This document shows, piece by piece, positions 17,860 through 27,088 of a DNA stretch of 32,391 nt. The number at the start of each line of letters is the position of its first letter. The first letter of the stretch is position 1. The translations under genes were made by a program, and so were the position numbers. The stretch is from contig CACJWS010000013.1 in NCBI GenBank assembly GCA_902596975.1, forward strand, positions 1 to 32,391, read 5' to 3'. The notes below the pieces were generated by a model. The model was given only the letters and a program-made list of their open reading frames with translations, searched no databases and was not told the DNA's origin. The DNA is from an uncultured Pelagibacteraceae bacterium (GTDB lineage Bacteria; Pseudomonadota; Alphaproteobacteria; Pelagibacterales; Pelagibacteraceae).

Positions 17860-18534
17860 ATGATAAAAAATATATTAAATCTTGGTGACGCAGCTTTGTA
17901 TTGCGACTTTGGAAATGATGTAAATCAAGAAATTAATTCAAATGTTATCAAATATTTTTACCATATAAAAAAATTAAATTTAAAAGGTATTACAAACTTA
18001 ACTCCATCTTATAATAAATTAGTAATTTCATATGATTTAAATATACATTCTTTTTTATCTTTAAAAAAAAAAATTGAAAATATAGAGATTAAAGAAGACA
18101 ATAAATTAGAAAAAAACTTAATCGAAATTCCTGTGTGTTGTGATAATAATTTTGCATTAGATATTAAAAGAGTTGAAAATAAACTAAAATTAAAATCAGA
18201 AATAATCTTAGAAAAATTTTTTAGCAAAAATTACTTTTGTTATATGACAGGATTTGTGGCTGGCATGCCTTTTCTTGGTGATCTTAACCAGGAAATGAGA
18301 TTAAAAAGATTAGAAACACCAAGAGTTAAAGTTCCAAAAGGTTCAGTTGGAATAACAGAACAATTTTGCAACATATACACTTTTGAAACACCTGGGGGAT
18401 GGAATATTTTGGGAAATACACCACAAAATATTTTCGACACATCTAATCAATCAAAACCTAATCTTGTTAATCCAGGCGATACAATAAAATTTTATAGAAT
18501 AACTTTAGATCAATATAATGAAATCAAAAGATAG
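17860..18534 (+). CDS. pxpB: 5-oxoprolinase subunit PxpB (KipI-like)
   Basis: Subunit B of 5-oxoprolinase, cyclophilin-like fold; formerly called allophanate hydrolase subunit 1 or KipI. The 224 residues contain IEIPVCCDNNFALDI, the signature FVAGMPFLGDL, RLETPRVKVPKGSVGI and ETPGGWNILGNTP. An A11 run at 18063-18073 sits within the frame (LKKKI) without interrupting it. It overlaps pxpC by 17 bp. Transcription would have to start within 27 bp of intergenic DNA or inside pxpA. Confidence 0.92.
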   Translation: MIKNILNLGDAALYCDFGNDVNQEINSNVIKYFYHIKKLNLKGITNLTPSYNKLVISYDLNIHSFLSLKKKIENIEIKEDNKLEKNLIEIPVCCDNNFALDIKRVENKLKLKSEIILEKFFSKNYFCYMTGFVAGMPFLGDLNQEMRLKRLETPRVKVPKGSVGITEQFCNIYTFETPGGWNILGNTPQNIFDTSNQSKPNLVNPGDTIKFYRITLDQYNEIKR

Positions 18535-19474
18535 AAACTACTTTAAAATTTTAAGAGCTGGTATCAACACCACATATCAAGACTTAGGAAGAAATAATTT
18601 ATACCATATTGGCATTCCTTTTAGTGGAGTGATGGATAAAAGAAATTTTCAATTGTTAAACTCACTTCTACAAAATGATTACAATTCACCTGTAATAGAA
18701 TTTGCTTATCAAGGCCCGCATTTGAAGTATTTTGGAAATGATATTTTTTTTTGTATTTCTGGAAATGTATCATTTAAAATTATAACGAAAGAGGGTGTTA
18801 TTGATGGTAATTCCTACCAATGTTACTTGTTAAAAAATGGTGATGAAGTCGATATACATTCAACCAACAAGTCTGTTTATGGATATTTTTCGATTAATGG
18901 AACTTTTAGTGTTGATTATTATTGGGGAAGCTGTTCAATAAATACACAAGCTCAAATTGGACCAAATAACGGGAATAAATTTTCTAAAGATTTAGAAATT
19001 GAAATAATTGATATTAATAATTCTTTTAACAAAAGAAAACTTGATTACTTAGGTAGCAGTATTGAAAATATAAGGGTCATTAAAGGCACAAACTATGATT
19101 ATTTTTCTAAGTCTTCACAAAACAAATTCTTTAAAGAAAGTTTTAAAATTACGAAACTTTCAGACAGGATGGGTATGAGATTAGAAGGTCCAAAAATTGA
19201 AAATATCGTTGATCCTAATATAAAATCTGAAGGTTTGGTAAAAGGTGTAATTCAAATAACATCTGCTGGAGATCCAATCATTATGTTATCAGATCATGGA
19301 ACTATTGGTGGATATCCGAAGATTGCAACTGTCATATCTGCTGACTATGATCGACTGGTACAATTAACACCAGGATCTAATATTAAATTTAAAGATGTAA
19401 GCTTAGAGGATGCTGAAACTTTATATAAACTCTATCAGATGGAGACTAACAATCTCATTTCTCAAATTAAATGA
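18518..19474 (+). CDS. pxpC: 5-oxoprolinase subunit PxpC (KipA-like)
   Basis: Subunit C of 5-oxoprolinase, biotin-dependent-carboxyltransferase-like fold (KipA, allophanate hydrolase subunit 2). Family blocks are NTTYQDLGRNNLYHIGIPFS, GVMDKRNFQLLNSLL, SPVIEFAYQGPHL, SDRMGMRLEGPKI and SEGLVKGVIQI with the closing GGYPKIATVISADYDRL. The length of 318 is normal. The start lies inside the end of pxpB and the stop overlaps the EamA gene (ATGA), so all three are coupled. Confidence 0.93.
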   Translation: MKSKDRNYFKILRAGINTTYQDLGRNNLYHIGIPFSGVMDKRNFQLLNSLLQNDYNSPVIEFAYQGPHLKYFGNDIFFCISGNVSFKIITKEGVIDGNSYQCYLLKNGDEVDIHSTNKSVYGYFSINGTFSVDYYWGSCSINTQAQIGPNNGNKFSKDLEIEIIDINNSFNKRKLDYLGSSIENIRVIKGTNYDYFSKSSQNKFFKESFKITKLSDRMGMRLEGPKIENIVDPNIKSEGLVKGVIQITSAGDPIIMLSDHGTIGGYPKIATVISADYDRLVQLTPGSNIKFKDVSLEDAETLYKLYQMETNNLISQIK

Positions 19475-20340
19475 ATTTAATTACAAAATTACCGGGACCA
19501 CTTTTGATTTTTTTTGGTGCTTTCAGTCTAAGTTTTGGAGGGTTGATAGTCAAATCTTTTGAAGGTTCTACCTTCTGGCAAATTCTATTTTGGAGATCAG
19601 TTTTTTTTATAATTGTAGTTCTGCTCTTTCTTATTATTAGTTATAAGCAAAATTTTATTTCAGCATTTTATAAATCTGGAATTCCTGGTCTTATTGGAGG
19701 CATTATACTTGCCTGTGGCTTTAGTGGTTATGTTTTTGCAATGTATAATACTACTGTAGCAAATACTAATTTTATAATTCAAACCCAAACATTATTTTTA
19801 GCAATCTTTGGATATATCTTTTTAAAAGAAAAAATAAACTTAATAACATTAACTTCTATAGTTCTAGCAATTTCAGGAATAATTTTGATGGTTGGAAGTT
19901 CTTTAACAGTTGGACAAATGAGTGGAAATATTGCTGCATTTATTATGCCAATATCATTTGCAACATTAATTTTAATAGTTAGAAAATTTCCAAGTGTAGA
20001 TATGGTTCCATTACAGTTTATTGCAGGCGTTATTGCATTGATTATCGGATATTTTATGTCTAAGACGATTTTTATATCTTTAAATGATATTTTTTTGGGA
20101 TTTTTAGCTGGTTTTTTCCAACTTGGTTTTGGATTTATATTTATCACAATAGGTGCAAGATCTACTCCCTCTGCTTTAGTTGGAATTATTATGTTATCAG
20201 AAGCGGTTCTAGGTCCTTTGTGGGCATGGATTTTTATCAATGAAAATCCACCATCAGCAGTAATACTTGGAGGAGCAATTCTTATTATTGCAGTTCTCGT
20301 TCAATTTTTATCTATTTATAAAACTAATAAGAAGTATTAG
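19471..20340 (+). CDS. EamA/DMT-family transporter
   Basis: An inner-membrane permease of 289 residues with ten predicted helices in two similar EamA halves, the drug/metabolite transporter layout. The first half begins GPLLIFFGAFSLSFGGLIVK and contains FWQILFWRSVFF; the second half contains PSALVGIIMLSEAVLGPLWA and WIFINENPPSAVILGGAILI, the usual C-terminal EamA signature. It is coupled to pxpC by an ATGA overlap, which suggests a role in import or export of an amino acid or its derivative. Substrate unknown. Confidence 0.88.
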   Translation: MNLITKLPGPLLIFFGAFSLSFGGLIVKSFEGSTFWQILFWRSVFFIIVVLLFLIISYKQNFISAFYKSGIPGLIGGIILACGFSGYVFAMYNTTVANTNFIIQTQTLFLAIFGYIFLKEKINLITLTSIVLAISGIILMVGSSLTVGQMSGNIAAFIMPISFATLILIVRKFPSVDMVPLQFIAGVIALIIGYFMSKTIFISLNDIFLGFLAGFFQLGFGFIFITIGARSTPSALVGIIMLSEAVLGPLWAWIFINENPPSAVILGGAILIIAVLVQFLSIYKTNKKY

Positions 20341-20352
20341 TTTATTCTTTTA

Positions 20353-21291
20353 ATGAAAAATAAAATTATTATATTATTTTTATTCATATTTGGTTTTAAT
20401 AATAATTCTTTTGCTACATTTAAATATAAAGTTGGAGATTTTGTTTCTGGTGGATTAAATATATCAAGCAAACATTCCATACCTTTAACCAAAGGAGATT
20501 GGCAAGTTATTTATTGGTATGGAGAGCATTTATTTAGAGGTATTCACGTTTATACTATAACTTTAGCACAAATTGAAAATAAGCAACCAACAAAAATTTT
20601 AGAAATTTCAAAAATAGATGGGTTGAGCGCTATCTATGGTTACATTAATCCAATAATAATAACTAGCACATTCAAATCAAAAAGACATGGTTGTGTTGAA
20701 AGATCTTATTACACCTTACTAAAATACTACAGGTCAAAAGGAGCAACTCATAATTGCCTATCTATAAAACACTATGATGTAAATTATGAACTTTATGAAA
20801 ATAACGATCCTAACCGTGACTTAGGCTATCTTATTAACTGGGCAAGAAAAAATAATTTAATTTTTCCAAAAACTTATTTAGGCTATGATCTCTCAGTTTA
20901 TATACCAAGAAAAAAAGACAGATGGTTAACTATTGATTACTTAGAAACACCCGAAAGTTTTGCAAACTATACCTCGTTATATGGATCTGAGACAAAAAGT
21001 GAATTTCATCCACAAAATATAAGAAATTATCCCAAAGCAAAAAAGGTAATGAATGATTGGGTAAATTATATTTCATCATACCATGAATCAATTGAGTTAG
21101 GCCTGAGAGTTGACGGTAAATATAAGTTGAAATTTGACAACATGTCACAAGTATCAAAAAATCTAAATAAGAATAATAAAAATAATAAAATGATATTAGA
21201 CTTAAAAAAACTTGATGATTTATATAAATCAGGAGTACTTTCAGATGAAGAGTTCAAAAAGCTGAAAAATAAAGTAATTAATTCAAACTAA
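20353..21291 (+). CDS. Unrecognised secreted protein with SHOCT-like C-terminus
   Basis: I do not recognise the 312-residue protein as a whole. A signal peptide (MKNKIIILFLFIFGFNNNSFA) precedes a compact, aromatic-rich domain (WQVIYWYGEHLFRGIHVYTI, RSYYTLLKYYRSKG) containing two cysteines about 20 residues apart (RHGCVERS and THNCLSIK), perhaps a disulphide in the periplasm. After a lysine/asparagine linker, the last 30 residues (LKKLDDLYKSGVLSDEEF) match the SHOCT oligomerisation motif. It is 12 bp after the EamA gene and immediately before the glycine riboswitch, with no terminator seen. Confidence 0.7.
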   Translation: MKNKIIILFLFIFGFNNNSFATFKYKVGDFVSGGLNISSKHSIPLTKGDWQVIYWYGEHLFRGIHVYTITLAQIENKQPTKILEISKIDGLSAIYGYINPIIITSTFKSKRHGCVERSYYTLLKYYRSKGATHNCLSIKHYDVNYELYENNDPNRDLGYLINWARKNNLIFPKTYLGYDLSVYIPRKKDRWLTIDYLETPESFANYTSLYGSETKSEFHPQNIRNYPKAKKVMNDWVNYISSYHESIELGLRVDGKYKLKFDNMSQVSKNLNKNNKNNKMILDLKKLDDLYKSGVLSDEEFKKLKNKVINSN

Positions 21292-21302
21292 TAAAAAAAC
21301 AG

Positions 21303-21331
21303 TAGATTAAAATTTATAAATAAACTATAGT
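21303..21331 (+). promoter_or_regulatory. Candidate promoter of the gcv riboswitch transcript
   Basis: Two -10-like hexamers lie just upstream of the aptamer: TATAAA (21315-21320) and TATAGT (21326-21331). The second lies in a perfect 12-bp palindrome AAACTATAGTTT (21322-21333) and has a weak -35-like TAGATT 17 bp upstream (21303-21308). Either would start RNA about 10 to 0 bases before riboswitch stem P1. Confidence 0.35.
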
Positions 21332-21335
21332 TTAG

Positions 21336-21476
21336 GTACGGGAGAATGGTTTGAAATAAAACCTGCCGAAGGAGCAACCACCCCGGAAACTCTCAGGCAC
21401 AAGGACCGTACATATTAACTCTGGAAAGAGAATTATTCTCGCCGAAGGAGCAAATCTCTCAGGCAAAAAGACAGAG
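21336..21476 (+). promoter_or_regulatory. Tandem glycine riboswitch
   Basis: Two glycine aptamers occur in series in the gcvT leader. Aptamer 1 is closed by GTACGG (21336-21341) with CCGTAC (21406-21411) and holds GCCGAAGGAGCAA (21365-21377) and CTCTCAGGCA. After a 7-base linker, aptamer 2 is closed by CTCTG (21419-21423) with CAGAG (21472-21476) and repeats GCCGAAGGAGCAAA and CTCTCAGGCAAAAAGAC. The 3' strand of the second P1 runs straight into GGGG before the gcvT start, so glycine binding could control ribosome access; no terminator hairpin is seen. In SAR11, glycine riboswitches are known ahead of the glycine cleavage operon. Confidence 0.97.
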
Positions 21477-21494
21477 GGGGCATAATGAGTTAAT

Positions 21495-22601
21495 ATGAGT
21501 ATAAAAAAAACATCGTTAAATAATCTCCACATCAAGTATGGCGCAAAGCTTGTAGAGTTTGCTGGATACCAAATGCCCATCCAATATAAAGATGGAATTA
21601 TACAAGAGCATAAATACACACGTTCACACTCTGGTATTTTTGATGTTTCTCATATGGGTCAATTATTTATATCGGGTGGTGATGATCTTACAAATGATCT
21701 TGAGAAGATTTTTCCTGCAGATTTGAAAAAATTGAAAACTAATCAAAGTAAGTATTCATTTTTAATGAATAACAAAGGAGGAATTCAGGACGATCTGATA
21801 ATTACCAAAACATCTGATGGATTTTTAATTATTTTGAATGCTGCATGCAAGTATAATGATTATGAAGTAATAAAATTTAAACTTGATAATCAATATAAAT
21901 TAAATCTTGACGAGTCATTGTCATTAATTGCATTACAGGGCCCCGAAGCAAAAAATGTTTTAAATAAAGTTATACCTGGTTGTGACAGTCTAAAATTTAT
22001 GAACGGAAACAACTATGTCTATAAAAATGAAAAAGTATATATAACTAGATCAGGATATACTGGTGAGGATGGATTTGAAATTTCTATAAAACATAGTAAA
22101 GCCGAAACTTTTGTAGAAAGTTTGATAGAAAATGGATCTAAATTGATTGGTTTAGGAGCAAGAGATACATTAAGAATGGAAGCTGGACTCTGCTTGTATG
22201 GAAATGATTTAGACAACGATACAAGTCCTATTGAAGCTAATCTAAAATGGGCAATACCTAAGAGCAGAATTGAGACTGAATTTGTTGGATCAGAAGTTTT
22301 AAAAAACCAATTTCAAAGCGGAGTAAAAAAATTGAGAGTTGGCATAAAACCAGACAGCAAAGTAATTGCTAGAGGAAATACCAAAATTTACAATGATAAA
22401 AATCAAGAAATTGGGAAAGTAACAAGTGGCACATTTGGACCAAGCGTTGAACATCCAATAGCAATGGGATATGTCGATAATAGTTATTCAACTGTAAATA
22501 CAAAAATATTTCTTGAAGTTAGAGGAAAAAAAATTCCCGCAAATATTTGTAACTTACCGTTTTATAAAAAAAATTACGTTAAAGGGGAAATTAATGTCTG
22601 A
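21495..22601 (+). CDS. gcvT: Glycine cleavage system T protein (aminomethyltransferase)
   Basis: Transfers the methylene group from aminomethyl-lipoyl GcvH to tetrahydrofolate, releasing ammonia. The 368 residues match the family throughout: [83 protein letters not shown] and the C-terminal [20 protein letters not shown] chose the ATG at 21495. An ATG at 21485, closer to the AGAGGGGG purine run, gives only a two-codon ORF (ATG AGT TAA). Controlled by the riboswitch immediately upstream; it overlaps gcvH by 8 bp. Confidence 0.96.
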   Translation: MSIKKTSLNNLHIKYGAKLVEFAGYQMPIQYKDGIIQEHKYTRSHSGIFDVSHMGQLFISGGDDLTNDLEKIFPADLKKLKTNQSKYSFLMNNKGGIQDDLIITKTSDGFLIILNAACKYNDYEVIKFKLDNQYKLNLDESLSLIALQGPEAKNVLNKVIPGCDSLKFMNGNNYVYKNEKVYITRSGYTGEDGFEISIKHSKAETFVESLIENGSKLIGLGARDTLRMEAGLCLYGNDLDNDTSPIEANLKWAIPKSRIETEFVGSEVLKNQFQSGVKKLRVGIKPDSKVIARGNTKIYNDKNQEIGKVTSGTFGPSVEHPIAMGYVDNSYSTVNTKIFLEVRGKKIPANICNLPFYKKNYVKGEINV

Positions 22602-22974
22602 AGTTAAATATTCAAAAGAACATGAGTGGATTAAACTAGATGGAGAAGAAGCTACAATTGGAATAACGAAGCATGCAACAGAAATGCTTGGAGATATAGT
22701 ATTTGCTGAACTCCCAGAGAAAGGTTCAAATGTTGATAAAGATGGAACTGCTGGAGTGGTTGAGTCAACGAAAGCTGCTAGTGACGTTTACACTCCTGTT
22801 AGTGGAGAAGTTATAGATACAAATCAAATGATAGTTGACGATCCATCAAAAATAAATGAAGACCCAGAAGAGTCTGCATGGTTTTTTAAACTTAAAATAA
22901 AAGACAAATCTGAAATGGATAGTCTTATGAGTAAAGAAGAATATGAAAAATTTGCAAAGGAGACATCAGCATAA
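22594..22974 (+). CDS. gcvH: Glycine cleavage system H protein
   Basis: Lipoylated carrier that shuttles the aminomethyl group between GcvP, GcvT and the L protein. It has 126 residues: [37 protein letters not shown], and the lipoyl lysine K60 in [19 protein letters not shown]. The true start is the ATG at 22594, preceded by the ribosome site AAAGGGGA; an open frame extends upstream to 22513 but that part merely overlaps gcvT in another frame and is not family-like. It shares one base with the gcvP start (TAATG). Confidence 0.97.
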   Translation: MSEVKYSKEHEWIKLDGEEATIGITKHATEMLGDIVFAELPEKGSNVDKDGTAGVVESTKAASDVYTPVSGEVIDTNQMIVDDPSKINEDPEESAWFFKLKIKDKSEMDSLMSKEEYEKFAKETSA

Positions 22975-25844
22975 TGTTACCAAATTCAGAAAAAGATTTT
23001 ATAAAAAGACACATTGGACCTTCTAAAGAAGACCAATCAAAAATGTTAAAAGAATTAAATTATCAATCAATAGATGATTTAATGAATAACACTGTTCCAG
23101 AAAAAATAATGTTTAAAGGTGAGCTTAATATCGGGGAGTCTAATTCAGAATATGAGGCGTTAAGAAAATTAAGAGCAATTTCAAAAAAAAATCACGTTTA
23201 CTCAAATTTTATTGGAATGGGTTATTATGGAACTTATACGCCATATGTAATTTTAAGAAATATTTTAGAAAATCCAGGTTGGTATACATCCTATACACCT
23301 TATCAGCCTGAAGTAGCTCAAGGAAGACTTGAGATGTTGTTAAACTTTCAACAAATGATTGTTGATTTTACTGGAATGGATATCGCTAATGCTTCTTTAT
23401 TGGATGAAGGTACAGCAGCAGCAGAAGCCATGGGTCTTAGTCATAGATTAAATAAAAAAGAAAGTGATTTAGTTTTTGTATCTGAGGATTGCCATCCTCA
23501 AACAATAAATGTAATTCAAACTAGAGCTGAACCTATGGGTTTAAAAGTTTTAGTTGGAAAAGAAGATGAAGTTTTAGACCAATTAAAAGAAGATCTGGTT
23601 TGTGGAATTTTACAATATCCTGGAACTTTAGGAGATATTAAAGACCCAAGTGAGGCAATTAGCAAAATTCATAAAAAAAACGGTAAGGCTGTATTAGCTT
23701 GTGATTTATTAGCTTTAGCAAAATTAAAAACACCAAGAGAACTTGGTGCTGATATAGCAGTAGGAAGCTCTCAGCGATTTGGAATACCGATGGGGTATGG
23801 AGGTCCACATGCAGCATTTTTTGCAACTAAAGACGAGTATAAAAGATCGATGCCTGGTAGAATTGTTGGTGTGTCAGTTGATAGACATGGTAACAAGGCA
23901 TACAGATTATCTTTACAAACTAGAGAGCAGCACATCAGAAGAGATAAGGCGACAAGCAATATTTGTACTGCACAAGCTTTATTAGCAATTGTTTCAGCAG
24001 CATATGCTATTTATCATGGTCCAGATGGAATTAAAAATATTTCTGAAAGAGTTTCTCAGTTAGCAAAAAGTTTTGCTGATAAAATAAAACAGTCAGGTTA
24101 TGAAATTTATTCTGATTATTTTTTTGATACTGTTACAATTATTACTAAAGAAAAGACTGATCAAATTTATAAAAATGCTCTAAATCAGAAAGTTAATATA
24201 CGAAAAGTAAATTCTGAAATGCTTGCTGTCTCTTTCGATGAAAGAAAAAACGTTTATAGAGTAAATCAATTATTAAAAATTTTTAATGCTGCAGAATCAA
24301 TAAAAAAAGAAGATCCTTCAGTTAAATTACCTAATTTACCAAAAAATTTATTAAGAACTTCAAAATATTTAGAGCATCCAATTTTTAACTTATATCATTC
24401 AGAAACTGAAATGCTTAGATATCTTAAAAAGCTAGAGGATAAGGATATAGCATTGAATAGAACTATGATAGCACTTGGTTCGTGCACAATGAAGTTAAAT
24501 GCTGCTGCTGAAATGATCCCGATTTCTTGGAAAGAATTTGCAGAACCTCATCCTTTTGTTCCAGTTGAACAAATGGAAGGTTTTAGAGATTTGTTTACTG
24601 ATTTAAAAAATTGGTTGAGATCAATAACAGGTTTTTCTGGTGTCTCTCTACAACCTAACGCAGGCGCTCAAGGAGAATATGCAGGTCTAATGGTTATAAG
24701 AAAGTACCACTTAGATAGAGATGAAGCTCATCGTAATATATGTTTAATCCCAAGTTCGGCACATGGTACAAATCCAGCAAGCGCACAAATGGTTGGAATG
24801 AAAGTCGTTGTTGTTAATTGTGATAAAGAGGGGAATGTAGATTTCGATGATTTAAAGAAAAAAGTAGAGCAACATTCAGAAAATCTTGCAGCTTTAATGG
24901 TAACTTACCCATCTACCCATGGAGTATTTGAGGAAAAAATAACTGATATTTGTGAGTTAGTTCATAAACATGGTGGACAGGTCTATATGGATGGAGCAAA
25001 TTTAAATGCCCTTGTTGGAGTTGCAAAGCCTGGAAATTTTGGTCCAGATGTTTGTCATATTAATCTGCATAAAACATTTTGTATTCCTCACGGTGGTGGT
25101 GGACCTGGAATGGGACCTATAGCTTGTAAAAAACATTTACAAGTTTACCTGCCTAATCATCCAGTAATAAAAGATTGCGGACCAACAAGTGGAATTGGAG
25201 CAGTATCAGCAGCTCCCTGGGGTAGTTCAAGCATTCTATCAATCTCTTGGATGTATATTAAAATGATGGGATCAGAAGGATTAAAGCTTGCTACTCAAGT
25301 TGCAATTTTAAATGCAAATTATATCGCTCATAGACTTAAAGATCACTTTCCTATTTTGTACAAAGGTGCAAATGGCAATGTTGCACACGAGTGCATAATT
25401 GATATTAGAAATATTAAATCTGAAACAGGGGTAACTGAAGAAGATATTGCTAAAAGAATGATAGATTTTGGATTTCACGCACCAACTATGTCATGGCCTG
25501 TAGCTGGCACTATGATGATAGAGCCAACTGAAAGCGAAGGGTTATCAGAAATAGACAGATTTTGTGACACTTTAATTAAGATTAAACAAGAAATTGAAAA
25601 AATTAAATCAGGTGAATTTGATAAAATTGATAATCCAATTAAAAACGCTCCTCACACTGATACTGAATTATCATCAGATGTATGGGAACATAAATATTCA
25701 AGACAAGAAGCAGCATATCCTGCAAGTTTTTTAAAACAAAACAAATTTTGGCCTCCAGTTGCTCGGGTAGACAATGTTTATGGAGATAAAAATATATTCT
25801 GCACATGTCCAAGTATGGATGAGTTTAAAGAAGACGCAGCATAG
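22974..25844 (+). CDS. gcvP: Glycine dehydrogenase (decarboxylating), P protein
   Basis: PLP enzyme that decarboxylates glycine and loads the aminomethyl group onto GcvH. At 956 residues it is the fused single-chain form. The N-terminal half begins FIKRHIGPSKEDQSKML and includes FIGMGYYGTYTPYVILRN and LDEGTAAAEAM. The C-terminal half includes SCTMKLNAAAEM, PSSAHGTNPASAQMVGMKVV and the PLP lysine K700 in CHINLHKTFCIPHGGGGPGMG-type sequence. The end, FWPPVARVDNVYGDKNIFCT, is also typical. The next gene starts 5 bp after its stop, without a terminator. Confidence 0.98.
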   Translation: MLPNSEKDFIKRHIGPSKEDQSKMLKELNYQSIDDLMNNTVPEKIMFKGELNIGESNSEYEALRKLRAISKKNHVYSNFIGMGYYGTYTPYVILRNILENPGWYTSYTPYQPEVAQGRLEMLLNFQQMIVDFTGMDIANASLLDEGTAAAEAMGLSHRLNKKESDLVFVSEDCHPQTINVIQTRAEPMGLKVLVGKEDEVLDQLKEDLVCGILQYPGTLGDIKDPSEAISKIHKKNGKAVLACDLLALAKLKTPRELGADIAVGSSQRFGIPMGYGGPHAAFFATKDEYKRSMPGRIVGVSVDRHGNKAYRLSLQTREQHIRRDKATSNICTAQALLAIVSAAYAIYHGPDGIKNISERVSQLAKSFADKIKQSGYEIYSDYFFDTVTIITKEKTDQIYKNALNQKVNIRKVNSEMLAVSFDERKNVYRVNQLLKIFNAAESIKKEDPSVKLPNLPKNLLRTSKYLEHPIFNLYHSETEMLRYLKKLEDKDIALNRTMIALGSCTMKLNAAAEMIPISWKEFAEPHPFVPVEQMEGFRDLFTDLKNWLRSITGFSGVSLQPNAGAQGEYAGLMVIRKYHLDRDEAHRNICLIPSSAHGTNPASAQMVGMKVVVVNCDKEGNVDFDDLKKKVEQHSENLAALMVTYPSTHGVFEEKITDICELVHKHGGQVYMDGANLNALVGVAKPGNFGPDVCHINLHKTFCIPHGGGGPGMGPIACKKHLQVYLPNHPVIKDCGPTSGIGAVSAAPWGSSSILSISWMYIKMMGSEGLKLATQVAILNANYIAHRLKDHFPILYKGANGNVAHECIIDIRNIKSETGVTEEDIAKRMIDFGFHAPTMSWPVAGTMMIEPTESEGLSEIDRFCDTLIKIKQEIEKIKSGEFDKIDNPIKNAPHTDTELSSDVWEHKYSRQEAAYPASFLKQNKFWPPVARVDNVYGDKNIFCTCPSMDEFKEDAA

Positions 25845-25849
25845 CCTTA

Positions 25850-27088
25850 ATGCGAATAGCAGTAATTGGATCAGGAATTTCTGGTTTATCAGCAGCACAA
25901 AAGCTTTCCAAAAAACATCACGTTGATTTATTCGAAAGTGAGGATCATTTTGGTGGTCATTCATATACTTTAGATACTTTAATTAATGGTAAAAAAATTC
26001 CTGTAGATATTGGCTTTATTGTTTTTAATCATGAAACTTATCCAAATCTCATAAATTTTTTTAAAGAATTAAAAATTGAAATTGAAAAAAGCGATATGTC
26101 ATTTTCTGTTTCTGTAAAAGATACAAATTATGAATATTGTGGCAGAGGTTTAAACGGAATTTTTGCAAATAAAGCTAATCTTTTTAATTTAAAATTTTTA
26201 AAAATGTTTTTTGATATTATAAATTTCTACAAAAAGTGTGATCAAATTAAAAGTTTAAATGAAGAGATTACTCTTGGTGAATTTCTTGAAAAAAATAAAT
26301 GGTCAAAAAATTTTATTAATTTTCATCTAATCCCAATGGTTTCTGCTATCTGGTCTATGCCCCCAGTAGAAGCAAATCAAATGCCAATTAAATTTTTTTT
26401 AAAATTTTTTCAAAATCATGGACTTTTTAAATTAAAAAATAGACCACAATGGTACACAGTCACCAATAGAAGTAGAACTTATGTAGAGAAAGTATTAACT
26501 CAAATAAGTGGAGAATATTTTAAAAATTATAAGATTAGTTCGATAAAAAGAAATAAAATTGGTGTTCAAGTATATTACGGTGCTAGTAACGAATTTTTTG
26601 ACTATGATAAAGTTGTCATCGCTACTCATGCAGACGATGCATTGAAAATTTTGAGTGAGCCGACTGAGGATGAAAAAAAAATACTTTCAAATTTTAAATA
26701 TAAATCCAATCTAGCAGTAATACATACTGACGATGTATGTATGCCAAACAATAAAAAAGTTTGGTCTTCATGGAATTCCTCAGTTGATAAATCAGATATT
26801 AGTAAGACATCATTAACTTATTGGTTGAACTTATTACAAAATCTGAAGACAGAAAAAAATATTTTCTTAACCTTAAATCCTTTTTTTGAAATAGATCAAA
26901 AAAAAATCCTACAAAAAGTTACTTTTACCCACCCTTATTTTGATCAAGATGCTTTGAATAATCAAAAATTATTAAAAGAAATACAAAATAAAAGAAATGT
27001 ATTGTTTTGTGGAAGTTATTTTGGTTACGGTTTTCATGAAGATGGAATAAAATCATCCATTAATATGATTGAAAACCTAAATGATTAA
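25850..27088 (+). CDS. FAD/NAD-binding oxidoreductase of the Cfa/DUF1365 cluster (COG2907 type)
   Basis: A 412-residue flavoprotein of the amine-oxidase-like superfamily. The N-terminal dinucleotide fold has the motif IGSGISGLSAAQKLSKKH, followed by FESEDHFGGHSYTLD and IPVDIGFIVFNHETYPNL, the predicted NAD/FAD-binding family found beside DUF1365 and Cfa genes. The C-terminus has FCGSYFGYGFHEDGIKSS, the FAD-contacting end. It probably oxidises or desaturates an acyl chain in the lipid modification pathway; the reaction is inferred from the neighbours only. It follows gcvP by 5 bp and overlaps the DUF1365 gene by 8 bp. Confidence 0.85.
   Translation: MRIAVIGSGISGLSAAQKLSKKHHVDLFESEDHFGGHSYTLDTLINGKKIPVDIGFIVFNHETYPNLINFFKELKIEIEKSDMSFSVSVKDTNYEYCGRGLNGIFANKANLFNLKFLKMFFDIINFYKKCDQIKSLNEEITLGEFLEKNKWSKNFINFHLIPMVSAIWSMPPVEANQMPIKFFLKFFQNHGLFKLKNRPQWYTVTNRSRTYVEKVLTQISGEYFKNYKISSIKRNKIGVQVYYGASNEFFDYDKVVIATHADDALKILSEPTEDEKKILSNFKYKSNLAVIHTDDVCMPNNKKVWSSWNSSVDKSDISKTSLTYWLNLLQNLKTEKNIFLTLNPFFEIDQKKILQKVTFTHPYFDQDALNNQKLLKEIQNKRNVLFCGSYFGYGFHEDGIKSSINMIENLND

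Noticed and set aside
21485-21493. ATG at 21485 as gcvT start
   Set aside because: It is followed at once by a stop (ATG AGT TAA); the real frame starts at 21495. The mini-ORF is kept as a finding only.
22513-22593. N-terminal extension of gcvH from 22513
   Set aside because: It overlaps the end of gcvT in another frame; the ATG at 22594 has a ribosome site and gives the standard GcvH start.
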